From contig JAEMBT020000009.1 in assembly GCA_018873245.2 (NCBI GenBank), forward strand, positions 4,822,242 through 4,886,241: a DNA stretch of 64,000 nt. Reading direction: 5' to 3'. The notes under the pieces are model-generated. The model ran no database searches. It saw only the letters and a list, made by a program, of their open reading frames with translations, and was not told where the DNA came from. How positions within the stretch are numbered: position 1 is the first letter of the stretch; each line of letters opens with the position of its first letter. Of the stretch, positions 12,019-23,691 are shown piece after piece. Origin of the DNA: Archegozetes longisetosus (lineage: Eukaryota; Arthropoda; Arachnida; Sarcoptiformes; Trhypochthoniidae). The translations under genes and the position numbers were made by a program.

Positions 12019-13357
12019 ATGGAATCTAGAACCAGTGCACTCGATCCTAATAAAGTTTTACCACCAAAAATAGTACTTAATTCAGTTGATTCTCATTTAT
12101 ACAGAATCGGCTTATCTCTGTTTCCGAATGAATCCGTCAAAAGGAAAAAGTTTCATAACCCAAAATTTTTATTCATTATTCATTTGGAACTATTAGTACG
12201 TTGTATTATTTCGTTATTTTCTTCAGGAGAACATCCAGATCTTTACATATATATTGGAGAATTTGGATATTTTCTCAACGCTAGAATACATATCGATATA
12301 GTAGCTAGTCTTATAACATTCATATCAATTGTGTCTCAAGTTCTCCATTATTACAACTATAAGAAAGATATAAAACCCTCTTATATCAAACCATTTCAAA
12401 TGCTTTCCGGATTGGTCTCATCAAAAAGTATTGGTCTCTCAAATGGACAAGATGTCTATAAATTGGTTAAAATTGCGAAAATCTTATTCTTCATTGAAAA
12501 AATAACGTCTAATCTGATATTTTGTAGCGCTTTTATTATGGCATTTTCTTCATTTATTCAAAATGAATCAATTAAACAATTTCTAATATTTGGTATACCT
12601 CACAGCATTCTTTGGGGCATCAACAGTTATCATATGTGTAGTATTATTGTCTCACAAATAGTTTATTTCTATATAATATGCTTTTATCTCAAATGTAAAA
12701 TATTTCGAATCAATGAAAGGATAAGAAATTCACTCAAAACGCGAATTAGCAGAAGTTTGGATTTGATCAATTCAATCCAATCTCTGATCTCAATTCATGA
12801 AGAAATCAATGACTATAACAATAACTATTGGTCGAAATTTCTGTTCTATATCTGGATATCATTCTCATCCTTAATCAATATATTCGTTTATCAGTCTTTG
12901 TTCGGAAAACTTGATTTTCTAATAAGATTTATATTATTTTATGTTAGTCTTATATGTATTTGGATTCTATTATTAGTTATAAAGGCCGCGTCTTCAGTTC
13001 ATTGTGAAGCTAATCAATCGTATAAGTTATTCAATTCTAGTATCCTTTCATTAAGTGGTAGACGTTTAAATAATTTCAAACGTTTGAAGGTTTGAATCCG
13101 AATAATACAAATTTATGTTAAGCATTAATTGAATTTGTTTTAATTATAGTTAATGTCATCTATTGAAAAAATTGGTCAGAAAAGAGTTGGATTTTATTGT
13201 TGGAAATTGTTTATTATTAACTATTTTCGTGGATATGAAGTCAGTATTTGTTTAAAAATTATATAAAGATCTTAAAATCGATTTCGTTTTTTAACAGATC
13301 GTTTCGATAACAGTTATCTTTTTATTGAAAATTATAGAAATGTCGAGAAGCGATTGA
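12019..13357 (+). CDS. Gustatory-receptor-like 7TM protein, gene B (left arm)
   Basis: Three exons, 12019-13089, 13150-13239 and 13298-13357, joined in phase 0, give about 406 residues. The fold and motifs match gene A: LNSVDSHLYRIGLSLFPNE near the N-terminus, KPFQMLSGLVSSKSIGL in an intracellular loop, QFLIFGIPHSILWGI before the fourth segment, then GFYCWKLFIINYFRGYE in exon 2. Exon 3 is the most diverged of the family (IVSITVIFLLKII in place of the usual MVAFTIIFLLKLI) and its intron 2 differs in sequence, but the GT-AG borders and the stop are intact. The right arm carries the same gene at 23692-25030 with an identical exon-1 protein. Role: predicted chemoreceptor channel; ligand unknown. 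Confidence 0.82.
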
Positions 13358-14840
13358 GATAAAATGAACTATCAAAAGTACTTAACGCGAATTCTATTTT
13401 AATCTAATTTATTGATAATACAGTTATGAGCATAAATCCATATCTAAAAAAATGCAAATTAGTTTTAGAATTAGTGTTGTTTTATATGTAGAATTGAAGA
13501 ACACAGAAATCCATTTACATTAAATGTTATTGCAATTTTTAGTCGTTTTTAGATAAAATTCAAATTCATTGTTAATTTATTTAGTATTATATAGTAGTAC
13601 TAGATATCTTTGTGGAGTATGTTATTTATTTATTATATAAAAATTTACAACTTTTTTGTCAAAGTTTCAAATCTAAACTCTATATTGCTCAAATGCAGCG
13701 GTTAATTTCTGGAATAAAAAACTTCAAACCACCGTAGATCTTATTGATTTATTACATTATAGGTTAGGAATTGATGACTAATAATTCAAAAATAAAATTA
13801 TTTTGAAAATATAGAATAAAATAAATTTTCTTTATCGAAATAATATTGAAAGTCAATTGTGATTTTACTCATCTTAGCAATAATTAGTTTACAAAATAAT
13901 TTACAACTTTTTTGTCAAAGTTTCAAATCTAAACTCTATATTGCTCAAATGCAGCGGTTAATTTCTGGAATAAAAAACTTCAAACCACCGTAGATCTTAT
14001 TGATTTATTACATTATAGGTTAGAATTGATGACTAATAATTCAAAAATAAAATTATTTTGAAAATATAGAATAAAATAAATTTTCTTTATCGAAATAATA
14101 TTGAAAGTCAATTGTGATTTTACTCATCTTAGCAATAATTAGTTTACAAAATAATTTACAACACTTACAAACTATTTAGTAGATAATAAAATAATACTCG
14201 AATGTGATACGTTTGTTTAATATCGTGATCTAAGATTACTTGCTTGGAACCTCTAGAAGTATCCTACGAATTTTTTTAAACAATATTTTTAATCTATTTT
14301 AAATATCAAAATAACAAAAGTTATTTCTGTAAGAAATACTTAGCATTACATTTTTAGTGTGTAGTAATACTATAATTTTTCATTAATAGCTCAATCTATA
14401 TGTTCTATTTTAAACATATTCTGTAAGAGTGTGATCATAATCATTAACGGACATTTATAGTTATTAAGCGAATTAAATTTAAGTATGATTAATCCAATAA
14501 ACATCATAAATGGATTGCAAAATAGCTCTTCAAAAGAATAATACGATCACTATGTTAACAGTATTAATAGAAACGTTATATGGAATATCGTTGGACACAG
14601 TGAAACATTTGGATAATATAATAGCAATTGTAAAAGTGTCAAATATTTAGACTTTTATGGTTATGATAGTAATAGCGAAACAGAACCTGAAAGTTTAGAT
14701 TCGGAATTTAAAGAGAGAATTAGACAATGATATCGAGTATTATAACTGATATTTTTAAATCTAAAAAATCTTTTGTTAAATTAATTAATAAAAGCTATTT
14801 CTTTAAAATTAGGTTCATAAAAATGATTTAAGTGAACGTA
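13358..14840. other. Arm DNA between GR-B and the solo LTR
   Basis: AT-rich DNA without a convincing gene, apart from the tandem duplication listed separately. All of it is mirrored at about 22464-23691 except one tandem copy. Confidence 0.45.
13645..14155. repeat. Two-copy 256-bp tandem duplication, left arm only
   Basis: The unit beginning TTACAACTTTTTTGTCAAAG occurs at 13645-13900 and again at 13901-14155, differing by a single missing G in the second copy. The right arm (about 23150-23405) has one unit. The near-identity of the copies shows the tandem duplication, or loss of one copy, came after the arms separated. Confidence 0.92.
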
Positions 14841-15369
14841 TGTTACAGTTACTGGACTTACTGTTACTATAGGACTGGACTTCTATAACTGTACTGTAAA
14901 CATGACAGTTATTCTGAAAAAACACAGTTATAAACACCAGTACACATCAAATATTATATTTATTGATACGACATAAGTTTTGACAAATAGATAAAATACA
15001 AAATATCAAAATTTTCCAAATAAAAACCAATACACAAATAATAACTCAATACATCTATAGTGTGCACACTTGTTCTCTTCACCTCCAAACTCTCTTATCT
15101 CTAAAACATAACTAACTCGTCTCTAAAATATCACTAACTTTTTCTCTTTTTCTCCTTTAAACTTTGAAATAAAACAAAACAAACATTAAGTTTATGAAGC
15201 GTAACCCCTCACTTGGGGCCCATGATACGTACAAACTTACATCCATACATACTTACAATGCAAACACATATCTAATACATATAATATCTAATACTAACGC
15301 TAACTCTAACACTAACTCTAACTCTATAACACTACATAGCAATACAGAGCCGTTTAGTGCTCTGTAACA
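14841..15369 (-). mobile_element. Solo LTR (left arm)
   Basis: A 529-bp segment is bounded by TGTTACAG and CTGTAACA, with 4-bp CGTA on both sides (14837-14840 and 15370-15373). These TG...CA-type ends and the short target duplication are what a solo LTR leaves after recombination. On the minus strand it carries a stretch of GTTAGA-like repeats, a G+C-rich block, then AATAAA, which suggests that orientation. No internal retrotransposon genes are present. The mirror copy at 21937-22463 has the same target duplication, so it was present before the inverted duplication. Confidence 0.75.
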
Positions 15370-15942
15370 CGTAATTGTAAAAAAATATCTTTTATTAATT
15401 GTGGTGTTTGTAGAAAAAATTTATTTCACTTATTTTTGCTTTTCTATCGTATTAATGAATAAATTAATACTGTTATAGTATAAGTTCTTTAAAAAATTAC
15501 CATTAAAAGTTTTGTCCAGCATTTTTTATTATTGAAACTTAAAATATCTTTCAAAAATTAAATTTCAGAGTACATTTGGTCTAAAAATTCGCGGGACACT
15601 CTTAAAGTTTACTTAGTTAGTACTAGTCATTCAAAATTAATTTAGAACTTGAACAGTTGCACAGCCAAGAAATTGAGTTGAGTAGCACACAAATACCTAA
15701 AGGCCAAAAGCCAGGATCTGATTCAAGTAAAATTAAATCTAGGCTTTATAAAAGATAATTATTAATATATTGTTAATAGAGTTTAGAAACTCATATCCAA
15801 TTGGATTAACCTAAGCATTAGGTAAATATTAACAATTTCCTAAAAACATTTAGATATCTCAGTTCTATTGAAATATTTAGTACCTTCCTTCGCCTCTTAT
15901 TTAGTTACGGCTAGGGATGCCAAGTCTCCAGCTTTGAAGCAA
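15370..15942. other. Arm DNA before the GR 3' fragment
   Basis: AT-rich, mirrored at about 21363-21936. I see no gene in it. Confidence 0.4.
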
Positions 15943-16376
15943 AGTCTTATATTCATTTGGATCCTATTATTGGTCATAAAGACTGCATCTTCAGTTCATT
16001 GTGAAGCTAGTCAATCGTATAAGTTATTCAATTCTTGTATTCTATCTTTCAGTGGCAGACGATTGAAGTCATCTGAACGATTGAATGTTTGAATGAAATC
16101 TAATATAATCGAAATTGAACTTTTATTGAATTTCTTTTAATCGTAGCTAATGTCATTCGTTGAAAGATTTGGTGAGAAAAGAGTTGGATTTTATTGTTGG
16201 AAACTATTCATTATTAACTATTTTCGTGGATATGAAGTCAGTATTCAATTATATTGAATTTAAAAATATACTATTTTACTTGTTATTAATAATTTGTAAT
16301 ATAATAGATGATGGCGCTTACAATCATTTTTCTTTTAAAATTAATCGAAGTGTCGAAAAATGATTCGTCAAAATAG
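15943..16376 (+). pseudogene. GR pseudogene, 3' third with intact splice sites (left arm)
   Basis: The sequence starts abruptly at LIFIWILLLVIKTASSVH, the equivalent of segment six, after unrelated DNA. It keeps the rest of exon 1 to 16086, exon 2 (16147-16236) and exon 3 (16308-16376), all with normal GT-AG borders and no stop. The first two thirds of the gene are missing. It is mirrored at 20929-21362. As there is no 5' part or start codon, it cannot make a receptor. Confidence 0.85.
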
Positions 16377-16675
16377 AAATTTCGAGTCATTACAGATATT
16401 GCATGCTTTAATCTTTCAAAGATTATTAAAAGATTAAGAAATCGTCTATTATTTGAATAAATGTCACCACAGATGTTGTGCATAATACTATTAGAATTAT
16501 ATAATCTGTTATCTATTACTTTATTTTAACTTAATCGAGAGTATTGTATACCAGTTATTTAATATTATGTCAATCTATTGCTGACCACGTCTTTAGTCAG
16601 AATAAAATCAGACTTTAAATTCATTTTTATTTATTTCGACGGAATTACTTTGTCATTAAAATCAATATAAAATTG

Positions 16676-16875
16676 ATGTCCGAATGTATCCTCTTGTTTG
16701 TCTCAAAAACTTAAAACTCGGTCTGTATTGATCGAACTGAAGTTATTAATTTTTAGGTCTGTGGGCTTTAGTTAGACCATTTTTATTGCTAAAATGTCCA
16801 GAAGTCGCTTCAACGATTATTAATTCTGAAGACAAACTGACTAGTGATATTAAGTTTATTCAAGTTAAATATATG
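16676..16875 (+). pseudogene. Family X relic downstream of a GR fragment (left arm)
   Basis: The frame opens MSECILLFVSK and then stops. A second frame reads VRPFLLLKCPEV and INSEDK...IKFIQVK, which parallels the open frame at 17229-17546 (MSEYFLLFV, SVRPVNFSE, NPEDKPAIYIEFIQVKD). It lies 300 bases after the GR 3' fragment, in the same orientation. Function unknown. It is mirrored at about 20430-20629. Confidence 0.5.
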
Positions 16876-16889
16876 TTGAATTATTCCAC

Positions 16890-17205
16890 AAGAACCCATG
16901 ATTGTTTCTAATACTCGAAGAATATACACTTTCAACAATCGAGTCTATAGTGCGGTTTTCGTCGGACTTATCACTTCTTTGGGACTTATTTCGCAAATAC
17001 TTCATTATTGCAACTATGAAAATCACATCAAACTATTATATCTAAAACAATTTGAGATGATATCGTATTCGGTTATGTCGAAAAGTATTAATCTCACAAA
17101 TAGAGTTTAAATCTATAGAATATTAAAGGTATCAAAATTTCCATTAATTATCTGCAAAATACTTTTGAGAATTATATTCTGCCTATGGTTTATTATTCTT
17201 TTCTT
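16890..17205 (+). pseudogene. GR pseudogene, internal fragment at the arm's inner edge
   Basis: The frame reads RVYSAVFVGLITSLGLISQ, then ILHYCNYENHIKLLYLK and SKSINLTNRV followed by a stop and KVSKFPLIICKILL. This aligns with the second and third membrane segments of the intact GRs. The inverted repeat ends inside this fragment, at about 17205, and the mirror fragment is 20101-20416. The breakpoint of the inverted duplication therefore lies within a GR copy. Confidence 0.75.
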
Positions 17206-17228
17206 AATATTAGTTCATGATTATGGGA

Positions 17229-17546
17229 TTAATCACATAATTCAATAATGAAAAATATAATAACCATTATATGATCATATCTGATCATATAATCTATAGT
17301 GACTAAGCCATTACTACCATTCTCTCGGCACAAATCTTTAACTTGAATGAACTCGATATAAATAGCTGGTTTATCTTCAGGGTTGATAACTTCTGAAGTG
17401 TCCGGTGGCCATGTACCGTTAATAAAAACGGTTTCACTAAAGTTTACAGGTCGTACTGAATCCAATGATACATAGCTTAATTTCATGCGATTGTTACAGG
17501 CCGAATTTTTAGTGTGTAAAACAAACAAAAGAAAGTATTCGGACAT
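17229..17546 (-). CDS. Hypothetical small protein, family X (best-preserved copy)
   Basis: A 105-codon open frame begins MSEYFLLFVLHTK and contains RMKLSYVSLDSVRPVNFSE, a short INGTWPPDTSEV stretch and NPEDKPAIYIEFIQVKD. The hydrophobic start could be a weak signal sequence. I do not recognise the family. Related relics lie downstream of several GR copies in the same orientation (16676, mirrored at 20430, 45722-45440, about 55650-55530), and a weaker one lies at 40230-40433. That repeated placement suggests a real coding unit that once accompanied GR copies. This copy may be only one exon or itself decayed. Confidence 0.45.
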   Translation of the reverse strand: MSEYFLLFVLHTKNSACNNRMKLSYVSLDSVRPVNFSETVFINGTWPPDTSEVINPEDKPAIYIEFIQVKDLCRENGSNGLVTIDYMIRYDHIMVIIFFIIELCD

Positions 17547-18367
17547 TAATACATATTATATTTAATTGTTACAGTAATTCAATCAACTTGAGTAAAAATT
17601 TCAATATCCATTCAAATTCATTGAAAATTTAATTTCGTTCTGACCATAGATCTGACCGGTGAACGGTTAACAAACACATCAATAAAAATGATGTTCACTA
17701 CTAAACTGTTAATTGTATTTAAGCCAAAGTGATAGGTCGCGAATTACAAAATATCAACAGAATTAGAGACCTATTAACTGCACTGCATTTATAAGGCTTA
17801 TTTAAATAATAGACTGTTCCTTAACCTTTTAATACAATTCAAAAGATCAAGCTATTGGGTATCTGCAGAGATCCTAATAGACTGTTTTAACTCTTTTGAC
17901 TAATTGAACACACCAATTTTTCTGTGTGTTAAATTTAGTTCTAGAAAATTAAATCCATAAAACCCACTCTTGAGGGTTGCGGTGAAGGTTTTTGAGCATA
18001 AGTTAGATGTTTATTCTAAGTTACCCACTATCGTTTTGTCTGTAGGAATTATTGTAAATTTGTTTAGTGAGATTGTTATAGTAATTTTTAGTGAAATTTT
18101 TTAGTTGATCGTAGATATCAACTAAATATCAATTTGATAATGATCTACTCGTAACATTTATAAGAAATAAGAAACTATGATTTGAAGATTGGGTTAAATT
18201 ATTTCCTGATTTCAGTTTCATTGCGTATTATAGTTCCTTTATGAACTAACTTTTAATCATAAAACCAAATTAAACCAGATTTTGGCAAGATTTAAACCAG
18301 TCTTACACAAAGAATTAAACAGCTCAATGAAGTCCTAAAATATCTGTCATGATATGAAGTTTTCTTC

Positions 18368-18803
18368 TATTTTGGTGAATCATTTTTCGAAATATCAGTT
18401 AATTTCTAAAGAAAAATGCTTGTGGTTTTGTATCATTTTTGTAGTTGTAATAATGAAGAATTTGATATACAATTGATATCGATGCTACAAGATTAGCCCC
18501 AATGTCGATATGTACTCTAGCGTTGAGAAAATATCCAAATTCTATATTAAATATTTAATGAACAATACATAGGAATCCGGATCCTACTCCAAAGAAAATA
18601 ACGAAATAATACAACGTATTGATAGCTATAATTGAATAATGAGTATAAATTTCGGATCATGAAACTTTTACCATTTGACGAATTCATTTTGAAACAGAAG
18701 TAAACCGATTCTATATAAATGAGAATCACCTGAATTAAGCACTATTTTAGTGGTAAAACTTTATTAGAATCAAGTACAATGCTTCCAGACTCCATTCATA
18801 AGC
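18368..18803 (-). pseudogene. GR pseudogene with internal deletion, in the palindrome spacer
   Basis: Reading on the minus strand from the ATG near 18803, the N-terminal part aligns with the GR start (VLNSGDSHLYRIG-like, then LFxNEFVKW). It continues through the FLNARVHIDIGANLVASISI and ILHYYNYKND equivalents with several stops. It then jumps to an exon-3-like end (DISKNDSPK, stop) at 18368. The middle of the gene is gone. Confidence 0.7.
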
Positions 18804-19559
18804 TATCTATGTATTTAAAAAAGAATAAAATATTTTATCTAAATGAATGAGTTTTTATTTTATAAAAAACTTATAAATTATATTATTTTAAGAGCTACTT
18901 CTAACTCATTTAGTTTAATAAATGCGGAGTATCAATACCGGAAAACCATTAACAATTATTATTTTGGTTTAAGTTCCTATAAATTCATTTGTATTGCTAA
19001 ATTACAAATAATTCTATTATGCTTTATGGATCATTAACAATTTATAAATTTCTAATAATTGGACTATAGCCTTTGTTAGAGATCTTGAATAACAAATTTG
19101 AAATCGATAAAACAACCTAAAATATATCTCCTTGTTCATGAATTAACATTCTATTTATAAATATAGTGCATGAGTACTGAAAAAACTAAATCTATACAGG
19201 CTATCAATTTAACTTAGTGTGAAAAAAATTCTAAATAACTTTATAATTAAATGAGATATAATTTTGAAATTTTACACAATTATAATTTATCTATCGACAA
19301 ATAAATTTAAATCACAGTAAATGTTGAAAATACCGCCGTTCGCGGAAATACTGAAGCGAACCATACACTATATATATTTCGCAATGTTTCAGAGCTAATG
19401 CCTTGAACTTAATTTTTAATGTTTAATTTCAATTGATCGAGATTTTTGTCGATGAATATGAGAGTTATACTCCATCTTTTAAACATTCCCATAAAAATAA
19501 TCGGGGCTTGTCAAATCCGGTGAATTTCTTATTTCGTTGTTCGGATAATTTCAGAGAGC

Positions 19560-19815
19560 AACCAACAGCTCCCGAAAGGGATTGATTAACAATCGCGATC
19601 ATTTTTTATAAGGACATTAAAAGATCGAGTATGTCTCACAATCCACAAAATCTCGATCAATTGAAATTAAACATTAAATATGAAATTCAAAGCATTAGCT
19701 CTAAAATATTGCGAGGTGTTTCTGAAAATGAGATTCGTCGTGTTCGTCACTGTATTTCCGCGAGCGATGAGCATTTTCAATATATATTGCAATTTCAGTT
19801 TACTTGTCGATAAGT
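19560..19815 (+). pseudogene. Transposase C-terminal fragment (Tc1/mariner-like)
   Basis: The frame HNPQNLDQLKLNIKYEI...ILRGVSENEIRRVRHCI...HFQYIL matches the typical end of arthropod DDE transposases, where a proline-rich leucine motif is followed by a helix ending RxRxCI. A degraded DHFLxGHxK lies just upstream, in place of the usual DFFLWGYLK. Only this end remains, with stops. No inverted repeats were found. Confidence 0.6.
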
Positions 19816-20100
19816 ATACTATAATTGTGTCAAATTTCAAAATTTTATCTCCTTTAATTACAAATTTATTAGAAGTTTTTGGTACGCAAAGTTAAAATGA
19901 TAGCCCTGTAGTAGAGATGCATTGAAATAAAAATTTACTTTTCATTAATTCTCTTAATTTTAATAGTTCAAAACAATAGCTTATTATACAACAATAATAT
20001 TCAGTACTATAATATAATAAGACAGTCAATACTTAATCAGATACTATTGAAGATACCAAAAGTAACCAAATTATTTGACCGAAATTCGTGAACGAGCGTC

Positions 20101-20416
20101 AAGAAAAGAATAATAAACCATAGGCAGAATATAATTCTCAAAAGTATTTTGCAGATAATTAATGGAAATTTTGATACCTTTAATATTCTATAGATTTAAA
20201 CTCTATTTGTGAGATTAATACTTTTCGACATAACCGAATACGATATCATCTCAAATTGTTTTAGATATAATAGTTTGATGTGATTTTCATAGTTGCAATA
20301 ATGAAGTATTTGCGAAATAAGTCCCAAAGAAGTGATAAGTCCGACGAAAACCGCACTATAGACTCGATTGTTGAAAGTGTATATTCTTCGAGTATTAGAA
20401 ACAATCATGGGTTCTT
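20101..20416 (-). pseudogene. GR pseudogene, internal fragment (right arm mirror)
   Basis: Reverse-complement copy of 16890-17205, with the same stop after SKSINLTNRV. Confidence 0.75.
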
Positions 20417-20429
20417 GTGGAATAATTCA

Positions 20430-20629
20430 ACATATATTTAACTTGAATAAACTTAATATCACTAGTCAGTTTGTCTTCAGAATTAATAATCGTTGAAGCG
20501 ACTTCTGGACATTTTAGCAATAAAAATGGTCTAACTAAAGCCCACAGACCTAAAAATTAATAACTTCAGTTCGATCAATACAGACCGAGTTTTAAGTTTT
20601 GAGACAAACAAGAGGATACATTCGGACAT
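20430..20629 (-). pseudogene. Family X relic (right arm mirror)
   Basis: Reverse-complement copy of 16676-16875, carrying the same early stop. Confidence 0.5.
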
Positions 20630-20928
20630 CAATTTTATATTGATTTTAATGACAAAGTAATTCCGTCGAAATAAATAAAAATGAATTTAAAGTCTGATTT
20701 TATTCTGACTAAAGACGTGGTCAGCAATAGATTGACATAATATTAAATAACTGGTATACAATACTCTCGATTAAGTTAAAATAAAGTAATAGATAACAGA
20801 TTATATAATTCTAATAGTATTATGCACAACATCTGTGGTGACATTTATTCAAATAATAGACGATTTCTTAATCTTTTAATAATCTTTGAAAGATTAAAGC
20901 ATGCAATATCTGTAATGACTCGAAATTT

Positions 20929-21362
20929 CTATTTTGACGAATCATTTTTCGACACTTCGATTAATTTTAAAAGAAAAATGATTGTAAGCGCCATCATCTA
21001 TTATATTACAAATTATTAATAACAAGTAAAATAGTATATTTTTAAATTCAATATAATTGAATACTGACTTCATATCCACGAAAATAGTTAATAATGAATA
21101 GTTTCCAACAATAAAATCCAACTCTTTTCTCACCAAATCTTTCAACGAATGACATTAGCTACGATTAAAAGAAATTCAATAAAAGTTCAATTTCGATTAT
21201 ATTAGATTTCATTCAAACATTCAATCGTTCAGATGACTTCAATCGTCTGCCACTGAAAGATAGAATACAAGAATTGAATAACTTATACGATTGACTAGCT
21301 TCACAATGAACTGAAGATGCAGTCTTTATGACCAATAATAGGATCCAAATGAATATAAGACT
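20929..21362 (-). pseudogene. GR pseudogene, 3' third (right arm mirror)
   Basis: Reverse-complement copy of 15943-16376. Exon 1 remnant, exon 2 and exon 3 are retained with intact splice borders. Confidence 0.85.
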
Positions 21363-21936
21363 TTGCTTCAAAGCTGGAGACTTGGCATCCCTAGCCGTAA
21401 CTAAATAAGAGGCGAAGGAAGGTACTAAATATTTCAATAGAACTGAGATATCTAAATGTTTTTAGGAAATTGTTAATATTTACCTAATGCTTAGGTTAAT
21501 CCAATTGGATATGAGTTTCTAAACTCTATTAACAATATATTAATAATTATCTTTTATAAAGCCTAGATTTAATTTTACTTGAATCAGATCCTGGCTTTTG
21601 GCCTTTAGGTATTTGTGTGCTACTCAACTCAATTTCTTGGCTGTGCAACTGTTCAAGTTCTAAATTAATTTTGAATGACTAGTACTAACTAAGTAAACTT
21701 TAAGAGTGTCCCGCGAATTTTTAGACCAAATGTACTCTGAAATTTAATTTTTGAAAGATATTTTAAGTTTCAATAATAAAAAATGCTGGACAAAACTTTT
21801 AATGGTAATTTTTTAAAGAACTTATACTATAACAGTATTAATTTATTCATTAATACGATAGAAAAGCAAAAATAAGTGAAATAAATTTTTTCTACAAACA
21901 CCACAATTAATAAAAGATATTTTTTTTACAATTACG

Positions 21937-22463
21937 TGTTACAGAGCACTAAACGGCTCTGTATTGCTATGTAGTGTTATAGAGTTAGAGTTAGTGTTAG
22001 AGTTAGCGTTAGTATTAGATATTATATGTATTAGATATGTGTTTGCATTGTAAGTATGTATGGATGTAAGTTTGTATGTATCATGGGCCCCAAGTGAGGG
22101 GTTACGCTTCATAAACTTAATGTTTGTTTTGTTTTATTTCAAAGTTTAAAGGAGAAAAGAGAAAAAGTTAGTGATATTTTAGAGACGAGTTAGTTATGTT
22201 TTAGAGATAAGAGAGTTTGGAGGTGAAGAGAACAAGTGTGCACACTATAGATGTATTGAGTTATTATTTGTGTATTGGTTTTTATTTGGAAAATTTTGAT
22301 ATTTTGTATTTTATCTATTTGTCAAAACTTATGTCGTATCAATAAATATAATATTTGATGTGTACTGGTGTTTATAACTGTGTTTTTCAGAATAACTGTC
22401 ATGTTTACAGTACAGTTATAGAAGTCCAGTCCTATAGTAACAGTAAGTCCAGTAACTGTAACA
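21937..22463 (+). mobile_element. Solo LTR (right arm mirror)
   Basis: Mirror of 14841-15369, bounded by TGTTACAG and CTGTAACA with TACG, the complement of CGTA, on both sides. Near 21975-22015 it contains a run of GTTAGA-type hexamers. These are not perfect telomere repeats. Confidence 0.75.
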
Positions 22464-23691
22464 TACGTTCACTTAAATCATTTTTATGAACCTAATTTTT
22501 AAGAAATAGCTTTTATTAATTAATTTAACAAAAGACTTTTTAGATTTAAAAATATCAGTTATAATACTCGATATCATTGTCTAATTCTCTCTTTAAATTC
22601 CGAATCTAAACTTTCAGGTTCTGTTTCGCTATTACTATCATAACCATAAAAGTCTAAATATTTGACACTTTTACAATTGCTATTATATTATCCAAATGTT
22701 TCACTGTGTCCAACGATATTCCATATAACGTTTCTATTAATACTGTTAACATAGTGATCGTATTATTCTTTTGAAGAGCTATTTTTGCAATCCATTTATG
22801 ATGTTTATTGGATTAATCATACTTAAATTTAATTCGCTTAATAACTATAAATGTCCGTTAATGATTATGATCACACTCTTACAGAATATGTTTAAAATAG
22901 AACATATAGATTGAGCTATTAATGAAAAATTATAGTATTACTACACACTAAAAATGTAATGCTAAGTATTTCTTACAGAAATAACTTTTGTTATTTTGAT
23001 ATTTAAAATAGATTAAAAATATTGTTAAAAAAATTCGTAGGATACTTCTAGAGGTTCCAAGCAAGTAATCTTAGATCACGATATTAAACAAACGTATCAC
23101 ATTCGAGTATTATTTTATTATCTACTAAATAGTTTGTAAGTGTTGTAAATTATTTTGTAAACTAATTATTGTTAAGGTGAGTAAAATCACAATTGACTTT
23201 CAATATTATTTCGATAAAGAAAATTTATTTTATTCTATATTTTCAAAATAATTTTATTTTTGAATTATTAGTCATCAATTCCTAACCTATAATGTAATAA
23301 ATCAATAAGATCTACGGTGGTTTGAAGTTTTTTATTCCAGAAATTAACCGCTGCATTTGAGCAATATAGAGTTTAGATTTGAAACTTTGACAAAAAAGTT
23401 GTAAATTTTTATATAATAAATAAATAACATACTCCACAAAGATATCTAGTACTACTATATAATACTAAATAAATTAACAATGAATTTGAATTTTATCTAA
23501 AAACGACTAAAAATTGCAATAACATTTAATGTAAATGGATTTCTGTGTTCTTCAATTCTACATATAAAACAACACTAATTCTAAAACTAATTTGCATTTT
23601 TTTAGATATGGATTTATGCTCATAACTGTATTATCAATAAATTAGATTAAAATAGAATTCGCGTTAAGTACTTTTGATAGTTCATTTTATC

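Larger units (their letters stand above)
2593..17205 (+). repeat. Left arm of a large inverted repeat (palindrome)
   Basis: From about 2593 to 17205 the sequence reappears reverse-complemented at about 20101-30741. The inner half (10286-17205) matches nearly base for base, and the GR proteins of the two arms are identical over all 358 residues of the exon-1 frame. The outer part (2593-6660) is clearly homologous but more divergent. Subtracting the DNA transposon (3596-5797), the LINE (6664-10235) and a 256-bp tandem copy leaves about 8.6 kb, which agrees with the right arm minus its own 2.1-kb insertion. About 2593-3595 is arm DNA without a gene. Confidence 0.93.
17206..20100. other. Palindrome spacer
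   Basis: About 2.9 kb of single-copy DNA lies between the arms. It holds the best family X frame (17229-17546), a minus-strand GR relic (18368-18803) and a transposase 3' fragment (19560-19815), each listed separately. The stretches 17547-18367 and 18804-19559 are AT-rich flanks resembling those of other GR copies, with no gene I can support. Confidence 0.6.

Noticed and set aside
13645..14155. CRISPR-like or satellite array
   Set aside because: Only two 256-bp units with no spacers; a simple tandem duplication in a eukaryotic locus.
21975..22020. Interstitial telomere repeats
   Set aside because: The hexamers are irregular GTTAGA/GTTAGT units, not clean TTAGG or TTAGGG arrays, and fall inside an LTR.
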